Shown piece by piece: positions 54,951 to 64,000 of a stretch of DNA of 64,000 nucleotides. Every line of letters begins with the position of its first letter. The first letter of the stretch is position 1. The stretch comes from Neophaeococcomyces mojaviensis (taxonomy: Eukaryota; Ascomycota; Eurotiomycetes; Chaetothyriales): contig JAPDRQ010000020.1 in assembly GCA_030247915.1 (NCBI GenBank), positions 1-64,000 of the forward strand, in the 5' to 3' direction. A program made the translations under genes and the position numbers. The notes below the pieces were generated by a model, which was given only the letters and a program-made list of their open reading frames with translations, had not been told where the DNA came from and did not search any database.

Positions 54951-56701
54951 GCCAATCTAGCAGATACAATCGAATGGCTTATCGGTATTGTGATAAGTAT
55001 GGACTGGTGTGCAAAGTTAATTGAGAACGCCAGCAAACCATTTACTTCAAGGAGTTTAAGTGGGTTGCTAAATCATTTGGTTGACGGACCTTGACTCATA
55101 AGAAATCGGAGAATATGAAACAGGCATATATGCAAGACACCAACGATCGGTGAACGGTGTAGTCTTCGACTCGAGCTCCCACGACATCAATCTCGTCAGG
55201 AGTGTGTCCTGTGTTAGAGGTAGCTCAGATTGAAATGTACACGTCATCTATCGTGGAAATTGCATCCTGTGCTCAGTTTTCATGAGCGTGTACCCACATT
55301 GCAAAAGCAAGGGTTGATTTGTCCTTGTCTCTCGCATGGGCTGACAGCTAAATCATAGTATTCATACGACGCGTTGCCCCGTCCTATAACTCGCAGTATG
55401 TTCTACCTTAGGTAGGCTCATCAGCTTTTTCTGTTTTGATAAAACGACGAACTAGCATACAGGACTACGATTGTGTTCCACGTGATAACTGGGAGCATAA
55501 TGGCAAATAGCTTCTTGCAGATCCTAAATCTGTACCACTCCTCAGCATTCGGAAGTCTCCATCAATGGCTGATGATTGAATCGTTGATTAACGTGTTACA
55601 GAAAGAAATCGTCTTCCTCACACCTTACAGCATGGCCACTGACACTTGAAAATCATATTTTTCCCTCTAATGGCTTCCTCGTCTCGCATGGTAATAGGGA
55701 CCATGTAAGACACGTTTCTTTGACGCTGGCAAGTCCAAGGGCTGAGAGACTGCGATTCCACGTGGAATAGTAAGCTCTACTAACAATCATATGCCATCCA
55801 AGATAGAGAAGGATATTGATGGGATCTTGGACAAAGATACCAGCGAACTTGGTATTAAGACGAGTGATATCTCAGCTATCGACTAGTTAGATCACCTTTT
55901 CGACTATCGCGGTAATGTTATTAAGTTCCATGGGCGCACCTACTCAGGCTACTCAGTAGATCCACAAAGCAGCGTTTTGAAATCAGAGTAGTTTCACATG
56001 ATTATCCAAAGGGTGGTATGTTTTGTTATTGTGAATGAAGGCAAGTCTCGTATTAGGGAGGGGTAACTTCAACTAAGAAACGAATGTGGCCCGGAAGACA
56101 AGCAATCCGCTCGAAGAACAAGCGAGGCCAAGAATATCTTTGGCGAGTCTATGACTGCAGTTTCATCCAACCTGGCAAGAAACTGTTGTCGGACTATTGC
56201 GGAAGAAGTTGCGGCCTCTCACAAGGAGCATCCAGTCCTTAAGATCGAGATCAATTAGGTTTTCTGAGCCTGGTTGTTTGATCGAGCGTACCGCTTCATC
56301 GACAGTGTCAGCTACCGGTTATGAAGCCTTAAAAACATGCCTTCTCTGTGGGTGAAAATAAACGAATTGGTAAGTCCTGACCCCTTAACAGCGGTTTTTG
56401 ATTACGGCTTAGGTGGCAGACCAGGCCGCTGATCGTCGCACGACATCGAGTGGAAACCTGACGTTCGTTGTCTCCTTGAGCAGTGATCATTAAAAAGCCT
56501 CGTGCCAAGAGCGGGAACTATAGCATTTACTTTCCGTTCTCGTGTTGCATGTATAAGACACGGAGGCAAGAAGGCTGGTAAAGTATATTCGACAAAGTGA
56601 TGTAGAACATCCCTTCGTATCTCATCGTCTCGCTCCGTTGCGACCACAGAGATCGATAATCAACCCTTCAATCAAACCAGGACTTGTCATATTTGATCAC
56701 G
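54951..56701. other. Intergenic region with gene remnants
   Basis: About 1.75 kb. A broken frame is listed at 55791-55991. Another stretch at about 56100-56260 is open in two frames but has no clear start or domain. The 3' part holds the promoter of the sulfotransferase-family gene. Confidence 0.4.
55791..55991 (+). pseudogene. Broken open frame of unknown family
   Basis: From ATG 55791 the frame reads 31 codons to TAG (55884-55886), then continues in the same frame with protein-like sequence containing LDHLFDYRGNVIKFHGRTYS up to TAG at 55989-55991. The continuity across the stop suggests a point mutation in an old gene. I do not recognise the family. Confidence 0.3.
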
Positions 56702-57418
56702 ATGTCATCTTCTCGACTCATCGACGACCTGGCAAGCGTCTGTCCGCCAAAGATAAAGGTTTTGGTCCTTGGTATGTCAAGGACTGGTACAATGTCGATG
56801 AAAACTGCTCTTGATCAATTTGGTTACAAGACACTCCACGCCTCCAATGTCCACGAAACGCCAGGAGGGTTCTCGTACTGGAATGAGGCCATTGATGCCA
56901 AATTCTACGGCCAAGGAAAACCTTACTGCAAGCTCGACTTCGACAAGTTACTTAAGAAATACACCGCCATTAGCGACATGCCGGCCATTTTGTTCGTCGA
57001 TGAACTTTTAGCTGCGTATCCAGAAGCAAAAGTTGTTCTAACAAATCGTGATGTTGATGACTGGATTGTCTCTATGAACAAGACAATTTACCTCATCCTC
57101 GAGGAGAGTCTAAGTAGGTTTCATGAAGTCATCAATCCTCGAGGCCACGGACCATTCTTTGCTTGTGTCAGACGAGTCGTCAATATTTGGACTGGTGGAG
57201 ACATCAAGGATCGTGAAAAACTTCGTAAAGGGTACTTGGACCACTACTAGCATGTCAGATCTACTGTGCCAAAGCAGAAGTTGCTTGAGTTTGAGTCAAA
57301 AGATGGATGGGAGCCGCTTTGCAGACTCTTGGAGAAAGACGTACCAGTGGGCCCGTACCCTCGCATTAACGATGCGGAGGCAACAATAAAGGTGCTGAAG
57401 AAGATCTCGAGAATCTAG
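56702..57418 (+). pseudogene. Sulfotransferase-family gene (Sulfotransfer_4) with an in-frame stop
   Basis: From ATG 56702 the frame encodes the PAPS-binding P-loop (VLVLGMSRTGTMSMKTAL), a SYWNEAIDAKFYGQGKPYC segment, the central DMPAILFVDELLAAYPEAKV block and TNRDVDDWIVSM, all typical of the fungal Sulfotransfer_4 (PF17784) family. A TAG at 57248-57250 falls in the middle of the C-terminal motif. The same frame continues after it with HVRSTVPKQKLLEFESKDGW and PLCRLLEKDVP, the conserved family ending, to TAG at 57416-57418. Full length would be about 238 codons, normal for the family. A C-to-T change of CAG, or a G-to-T change of GAG, would explain the stop. No intron can remove it. The gene may still give a protein lacking the last 56 residues. 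Confidence 0.75.
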
Positions 57419-58623
57419 TTTGAGGTTGCAGCTTAACTTCTTAAGGAACAACATGGCTGATCGTCGACGCCGCGTAGGTGAGCTCCAAGTTGAATACGTT
57501 ATATGTTAAGCAGTAGGAGTTCTAGGTCTCAACGACAGGGAAAGGCTAAATGTAACAGCCATCTGAATTATCTCTTACATATTATACTTACTGTGCAGAC
57601 TGATCAGCAGCTATTTACGTCGCTAAAGGTTGCGTACGTCCGAAAGCCAGAAGAATGTAACTGTCAACCCGTCTTAGCGTCGCCTTTATCTTCGCCGTTA
57701 ATATGTTAGTCTACTTATAACTTCTCTTATGAGATGACAAACGTGAAGAGGAGTTCGCACATGAAGCTGAACGTGTATGACGCCTTCTAAATATGTTATA
57801 CATTCGCGAAGTAGTGCTACCTGCAACTTACGAAACGCACGAGCACATAAAGGTCAGATCAAGATATATCAAACCGATAAACGCGCACGAAGTGTGTTAT
57901 TGGCTTTAGGTATCCTCGAGTTATGAATTCATGATGTTACTGTAAATCACCGCTTCATTTCACAGTGACGGTGCGTAGGATGAATTCTCTTAGACATAAC
58001 AGAAATTTGGTAGAGCATTGGAGAGTGCTCGCCGAATGGAGGCACCGTCAAGATACCAGTGTCGATAGGCATGAGATTTGTTTGTGATGCATAGCAGTAC
58101 CTAAGTTCTGAATTAACATGTGTAGTATTAAGAGAATAGTGAGTCCTGGGAAACGAGACTTGGTGATGATATAGAGAGTGGCGGAACAGAATGTAACGAA
58201 TTGCCGACAGGCAGCAAGGCTTCAGGCCGACAGAAATTCCTAGAAGCTCCACGAAGCAGAAGATACTTTTGTGGAAGGAAGTGAGGATGGTAGAGGCATT
58301 TTTTCTTAGGCGATCCATGCTCAAAAATTGTTGGCATGAGACATCCAGAAAACATCTGTTGGATCTCTCGCTAAGGTTGGCGAGGGTAAGCGAAGGCACC
58401 TGTGTCGGCTCCAAGTCTTGTCCAATCGTTTGTCCTTGAATCCAATATGGTCTGATGCGACCAGAACGCGACCGCTTGACGTCACACAATGAGCATTTCA
58501 GGCAGCAGTGAGAGTGAATCTCGTCTTCTCTAATGGTTATGGTACATAGATGATGCCTCAACAACGCTATTCGTTCTCTTCGTCTCAAATCTTTGTTGCG
58601 AACAAACTTTACAGGCTGCCATC
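57419..58623. other. Intergenic region
   Basis: About 1.2 kb, AT-biased at 57500-57900 with many stops, possibly mild RIP. No gene is recognised. The last 200 bp should hold the promoter of the muramidase gene. Confidence 0.4.
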
Positions 58624-59519
58624 ATGCTTGACCTCACATGTATTTTCTTACTCGTGGTTCTTCTCAGTGCTCGGGCTCAAGCTGCCGACTATCCATATGG
58701 CTTCTGCAAGGCAAAAGGGCAGAATGGTGTCTGTATTGCAGTAAGCGCCTGTGCCGGCGGTGGTGACCGTACTGCAGGATTGTGTCCTGGTGACTCAACT
58801 ATTCAATGCTGCACGTACGGTTCATGCAGTAGAAGTGGGAAGACTGGCACTTGTGAGTCGACCTCTACCTGCAAAGGCACAAGGTAAGACACACCACCAA
58901 CAATGTTGCTCTAAAGCTAATTTGTACGAGTACTGCTGGACTTTGTCCCGGCCCAGCTGACATCCAATGCTGCACGGCGTCCTCAGGTGATGACCCTGAA
59001 TGCCCTCCTTTATTGAACATGGCATCAATCGAACTCATTAAATCATTCGAAGGTTTTAGGGGATCACCTTACAAAGATCCCACAGGTAATCCTACAGTAG
59101 GGTATGGACACCTCTGCCAGAAGGCAGACTGCTCTGAGCTTGGCTACAAGTACCCCATTTCGAAAGCCGAAGGTGAAAAGCTCCTGCAGAAAGACCTGAA
59201 GCGGTACGAACAATGCCTTGCTTCAGCTGTCAAGGTGAAGCTCAACGCCAACCAGTATGGAGCTTTAACCAGCTGGACTTTCAACATGGGCTGTGGCAAT
59301 ATGCAAAGCAGCACTCTAGTCAAGAGGCTAAACAACAAGGAGGATCCGCAAACTGTCGCGGAGCAGGAATTGCCAAGGTGGAACAAAGGAGGTAATCCTC
59401 CCAAGGTCCTCCCGGGCCTTACTAGGCGCAGAGCTGCGGAGGTTGATTTGTTCAAGAAGAAGACTGACGTAGGTGCTATTCCATGTATCAAGAGCCTGAT
59501 TGAGTTTCAAGAATTGTGA
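58624..59519 (+). CDS. Secreted GH24 muramidase (T4-type lysozyme) with N-terminal Cys-rich modules (two exons)
   Basis: The model joins 58624-58883 and 58931-59519 around a 47-bp intron (GTAAGA..GAG), giving 282 aa. A signal peptide covers about residues 1-20. Next come Cys-rich units at about 25-65 and 68-102 that share a G-x-C...C...AGLCPG...IQCCT pattern; the intron lies inside the second and splicing completes it. The catalytic domain starts at about 116. Its E127, D136 and T142 (FEGF, YKDPTGNPTVGYGH) have the same spacing as Glu11, Asp20 and Thr26 of T4 lysozyme. GALTSWTFNMGCG and PGLTRRRAAEVDLF match the rest of GH24. The enzyme should cleave peptidoglycan between MurNAc and GlcNAc outside the cell, so it probably acts on bacteria; the N-terminal modules may bind cell walls. 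Confidence 0.92.
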
Positions 59520-60579
59520 GAAGTGGTAGATTTAGATAATAATCACCTCCAGGATTCGATGCTCAATGCTCTACCAAATCGGACTGCTGGAGAGCGGAGT
59601 GGAATTTGGAGGAGTCAGGATCTGAAATATGTGATTGGGCCTTGCGACGCTTTAACTCTGATTAGTATACGTGTGATGCACATCCTGGAATTTGATAACT
59701 GATACCCAACCAAATGAAGAAGATGACGCTGCAACTACTAGACCAGTTGCTCTCCATATAACCACCTTGTCAGTTGATCAACAGTTGAATTGGAAGCCCT
59801 TCTCGTCCGTATTGATGCACCACTGATCAAGGATATTCTCTCAGTGAGAATAGTAGTAAGCAGTCATCAACCATAGTGACTTTACCTGCTGTCGTCTTAC
59901 CCAGAATACCTTTCGATGATCATAAACGCTCAAGGCGTTGAGGAGCCTACTAGAGAAAGGAATGTCAAGGTTGCAGTGTAGAAAATGCATTAGAAAATTC
60001 ATGTCTCGATGCTGCACCAGATGATGCAGCATCTAGATGTGGTTGATTGAATCATGAAGGTATTATCACGAACGTAAATGCTGACACAATCTCTCCAGCA
60101 GTGCCATAGCCATAATTGTCCTAGAATAATTTTTCTTGACATGTTAGAACTCCATCCAGCAAATATGAACTACTAGGCTTGATGTGTCACCGGTGTAGTC
60201 TCACCCTATACTATAAGAGGCACGAGCTCGATGCAGACTTCCTGTTACTTGGCAGAAAACAGATAGTCGATCGTGAACCCTTGTCTCTTTTATACCATTT
60301 CTGCTGCCTGAGGACGACTCCTGGAGCAAGAAATATTGTTAGTCTCATCTTGACTGGTCTCAACATCTACATTCTTCCCAATATGAAAATTCTCGAGAAG
60401 CAAGACGTGAGAAAATCTCGAGATTTGCGTTGTACATGTAAGTGCTTCTCGCAGATGGTAGTTTGCATTAGTTGTACCTTGATTATCAATAGACACCACC
60501 CAGTTTTCCTACACCATTAGGTGTAAATCGTTCACTATCTCCGAGATTTTCACAAGTAGTCTCAGTAATTGATCTTCCA
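59520..60579. other. Intergenic region
   Basis: About 1.06 kb between the 3' ends of the muramidase gene and the DUF6623 gene. Frames are short on both strands. Nothing is recognised. Confidence 0.4.
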
Positions 60580-61038
60580 TCAAGCCATAAAATCAGCCCC
60601 GGCCGAAGCAACAATCAGTCGAGAAGGCGGTATTTGGCTGTCAAACCCGATACTGGCAGTGAAGGCAAAAGTGATGCCTATGCCCCATCTAACAACATGT
60701 GGAGTCGATAGATTGAATGTGTTTGCGCCATCTAGAGATAAGCGATGTTCGCCAGCAAGATTCAAGCCATTAAATTCCTGAATCTTGGAAGAGCCATCGT
60801 AGATATGTACTTCTCTGATTTGGCCTCCATCTGCGGAAAACAGAAGAAAGAACTTTTGGAACTGTGATCGGACATCGCCCACAATCACTGGCGTTGGTAC
60901 AGGAATGTGAAACCAACTTGATTTCCCTGCCTTCACTGACATGTCGGCACCCCAGCCATTGTGACCGACTCGGTTCAGATTTTCAGGGGATTCCACAGTC
61001 AGCGCGTTTCCGTGTGTCCAGCTTGCGTATAGCTTCAT
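60580..61038 (-). CDS. DUF6623 family protein
   Basis: A single frame of 152 aa starts with ATG at 61038. It reads MKLYASWTHGNALTVESPEN, then a GHNGWGADM segment, WFHIPVPTPVIV, a strand-rich core, and ends near IPPSRLIVASAGADF. This matches the DUF6623 family, found in filamentous fungi and in actinobacteria, whose members are about 150 aa and predicted to be all-beta. There is no signal peptide or membrane segment. Function is unknown; the beta-rich fold and conserved aromatics would suit ligand or carbohydrate binding, which is speculation. The scattered fungal and bacterial distribution suggests transfer at some stage. Confidence 0.75.
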   Translation of the reverse strand: MKLYASWTHGNALTVESPENLNRVGHNGWGADMSVKAGKSSWFHIPVPTPVIVGDVRSQFQKFFLLFSADGGQIREVHIYDGSSKIQEFNGLNLAGEHRLSLDGANTFNLSTPHVVRWGIGITFAFTASIGFDSQIPPSRLIVASAGADFMA

Positions 61039-64000
61039 ATCGAAGTATTCTTTCGTTGACCTCTGACTTACGATCCACTTTCGAGAATTTTAGATCTATC
61101 AAAAAGAGTTGGAGTCTTGAAAGCCATACCTGGTTTCGTTAAGAAGATGCAAAGTCGTTCTTAAGGTTCAACAAGAACCAGCTTAGGCGCGAAGATATTC
61201 CTGAATATTTGAGGTTGCGCATCGTTGGCTTAGGACCAAGTGGAAATATTATATCATTTTTGCAAGCAGTACAGAATATCTTACCAAGCGATCTGCTGAC
61301 ATTTAGCCCCAAGAATAGTTTAGCACTGTTCGAGTTCGGGTTTGGTAGCTAACAATGACTCCTAGAAACATGTATGACTAGATTGAATCTAACTAGACCC
61401 CTCAGCTCTCCTTCCCTCTCACATTTAGTAAGCTGATATTGCATGAAGCTTGTTGGTCCTTTTCGTACTCAGATATCCCTCACAGCTAAGATTGGGAGAA
61501 GTTGTCTGAGTTGTTGCGAACTAACGCAGAGAAAGCTAATTCTTAGTCACGGTCACCGGTTGGCAAAGTTCGCCTACCTAGGACCGAAAAACACTATTTA
61601 GCGAAGTAATGACACATTCTTATCTTTTATTATTCATTTACCATATTGGTACTGTCTCGCTACAACACGCTGCCTCCTAGAATAAGTAGTTCATTAGGTG
61701 AAGTGGCATGGCTCTAAATAGAGCTGATGGCACATCCTTGCATTACAAGGTTGGTTGATTCAAGGACCTCCTGTGCTTTCGTATCGCAGCTGCCTGCTGG
61801 AAAGCTTCCACTATCGCCATTCACTGAGAGATATGAGGACAACAACATCCAGAATGCACTATGAGCTCGCTCGGCCTCGGTCGCCATAGGCCACAGCGCA
61901 CAGAGGCTTATGTGTCCAGACGCACGATCAAAAAGCTACGAACAACATTGCTCAAGACAAGCAGAACATTAGGTCCTGACCTAGCTCTGATACATGCTAC
62001 GTTCTGTCTGATGACGAGAGGCCCGCAAGTTCCTATAGTTGCAATCAATATGTACAGATTCGAGTGGCCGTTGATTCCTCGACGTTCAGGCCCCTGGTCT
62101 TGCAGAGCGGCCTAGCGTGAAGGCTACGACTTTGTGAACGTCCTTCGAAGTATAATGCGTTCTGCCTGAGCTATGGGTATCAAATTAACATCAGAAGGGA
62201 TGGCACTAATATACTGGCAGCTGATCAGTGCCATTAACTTCCTATTATCTTTGTCGTCTACTCCCTCAGTAGCCTCGTGGTGAAGCAGTGTCTTATCTAT
62301 AGCAGAAGGGATTCAACACCAGAATAAGCGCGAATTTTCTAGGTCGTCTCATACTACCGTTATCCGTTCAAGCGGACAGGCACAACGCAGAAAACGTCTC
62401 CGGATTGGTGATAGCAAGCCTTCCTCAAAACACAGCTTTGACATCTGTCAATGCTACCAGTAGAGCCACACACCCAATCGTGCTCCACTATCCACGCCTA
62501 ATGCCAATGATGTGTGTATTTCGCAATTCCAGTTCGTGTAAACATGATTCAGATGCTAAGATTTGGAACAGTTTGTTACTCGTCTGCAGCCGAAGCTGAG
62601 ATTGCCGCACTCTGTCGTCTGAACGGCCATATTGTCCAAAGGTCAAGGACGTGCCAGACACTACAAACAGCACCGCGAAAATGACGATTGGGGTAGTGAC
62701 CAGAGACAAAGTACAGCCGGTTATGGTCCCTGACTTCATATTTACGGCCTTACTTCACGAAGGCTCCGTGTCGCAGGATCAAGTCACTGTCAACACAGCT
62801 AGGCCTTCAAGCTCGGTCACGCGTCACGTCCTGCCTGGTTTGCTTCAACAGTCTACACGTGACCTGATTTCGGATTGAACCACGAGGTCTCTATGTCAAA
62901 TCCTCGCACGCCTCGTGACGAGCGAGACGAAAGCTTGAGTCATCTGTGCTCCACAAGCAACCAGGACGTCACATGCAGATACTTTGAGCAAGACGAGCCT
63001 ACGGAAATTGGTTCGTGCCGCACAAAAACGTATCTGCAGATCACAGTTTCCTACGAGACAAGAATCGAATTCCGTTTGAACCTAATAGCGAAGAAGTCAC
63101 TTGGTCGTCGACACACTCCAAAATCACTGACCAGATGAAAACAGATTACAATGACATCGTTGCCGAAAAATAGTAGTATGATGTAAAGCAAATGGTAAAG
63201 TGAAGGCCAACCATAAAGAAGACGAAAGAGAATAGTTAGCCTGAGGGGCCTGCCGCAGCTGGAAGGGCGGTAGAGCTGCGAAAGAATTTTGTACTACAGG
63301 GAAGAGTTAAGAGTTTCACCAGTGCTTCAATGCAAGCTCATTGTAGATACCAATAACATGTTGTGTGGGCTGGCCCCGAGATTTGGTGGCTGTGGTGGGC
63401 AGAAAGTCTCGCCACTGTGCCAAGCTTTGTGATACCGAGCTGAAAAGCCACCACACTTGGCAGGGCATTCCGACGAATGCGAGCTGCATTAAGAACGTCC
63501 ACAAACCGGAATGAGCCCAATTATGACCCAGGTAGCTGCAACCGGTCCTGAGCCCGCATGGGTCCTCGCTTACTATGCCGCAAGCATAAAAAAAGGCTTT
63601 GCTTGGAATAAGCGTAGCCTTTCCCCCTCAGTCAACCATAAATGCATAAGCGAGGACATCGCGATGAGAACACGACATCTTCCGGAGTTACAGTAGTATC
63701 TAAAGCTTTTCGTATCGCTTGTAAGTGTCCAGAGCTCTCCTCCGCTGCTTCACCCCTGTCTCTTGCATTTGACCGCTCATCTGTTGGCTGTTGAAAGATC
63801 AAACCAGTTGACAAAATTGCTTGCTGTGACAAGGCTAGACGAGTCGAGTCGCGTACTGTCCGCAAAAGTGACTGACCAATAACAAAGATGCTACATGAGA
63901 ATCTGTAAGCAGATTGAGGTAAGTAGTGAAAGTTGAGGTCGCCGCTTCGGTAGATTCTCATCATGTGGTAGCGAGTTGCAAGTTGGAAGCTTTTTTCTTG
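61039..64000. other. Gene-poor end of the window
   Basis: About 3 kb without a supported gene. Plus frames at 61861-62115 and 62893-63138 and minus frames at 62488-62739 (with one hydrophobic segment) and 63632-63964 look partly protein-like but lack domains or convincing splice sites. The minus frames at 63316-63964 might be exons of a gene whose other parts lie beyond 64000. Confidence 0.35.

Noticed and set aside
46009..61038. Secondary-metabolite cluster (transporter, sulfotransferase, membrane proteins)
   Set aside because: No polyketide synthase, NRPS, terpene synthase or pathway regulator is present, and the genes are separated by kilobases.
62893..63138. 81-codon plus-strand frame near the window end
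   Set aside because: Reasonable composition but no domain, no splice context and overlapping frames.

Overview
The window looks like nuclear DNA of a filamentous ascomycete (Pezizomycotina), most likely a dothideomycete. Genes are short, closely spaced and carry introns of about 45-150 bp with fungal GT..AG signals and CTAAC/CTGAC-type branch sites. Several genes are typical of filamentous fungi: the conidiation regulator WetA, a NoxB-type NADPH oxidase, a DUF3431 protein, a DUF6536 membrane protein and a GH24 muramidase. Assignments rest on motif recognition; no database search was possible. Spliced models were built by hand and checked for phase.

From 1 to about 36,000 the window is mostly core genome. 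In order: the ER E3 ligase Hrd1 (-), a single-pass Ser/Thr-rich membrane protein (-), a DUF3431 protein (-), a three-exon Cys-Pro repeat protein (-), WetA (-), two small hypothetical proteins (-), a Pho80-type cyclin (-), a coiled-coil protein with a hidden first exon (-), histone H1 with five exons (-), flap endonuclease FEN1 (-), glutaryl-CoA dehydrogenase (+), ubiquitin-conjugating enzyme Ubc4 (+), NoxB (+) and a three-exon membrane glycoprotein (+). FEN1 and GCDH are divergent. FEN1 and Ubc4 each appear to need a GC-AG intron.

From 36,000 to the end the window becomes accessory in character: fewer genes, long empty stretches, two very AT-rich islands (about 39.8-40.5 kb and 49.6-51.1 kb) that look like RIP-degraded repeats, and several broken genes. 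The most unusual block is 37.1-39.4 kb. There a gene with a HeLo-like N-terminal domain (of the kind found on fungal STAND/NLR proteins) lies directly upstream, on the same strand, of a decayed E2 ubiquitin-conjugating domain and a decayed ankyrin repeat. Beyond it lie a short Rei1-like zinc-finger gene, an MFS sugar transporter, a DUF6536 membrane protein, a sulfotransferase-family gene with an in-frame stop, a secreted GH24 muramidase with Cys-rich modules, and a DUF6623 protein.

No operon-like pathway is apparent. The functional themes are ubiquitin-dependent quality control (Hrd1, Ubc4, E2 relic), development and reactive oxygen (WetA, NoxB), chromatin and replication (H1, FEN1), and possible interaction with other organisms (GH24 muramidase, HeLo-like gene).
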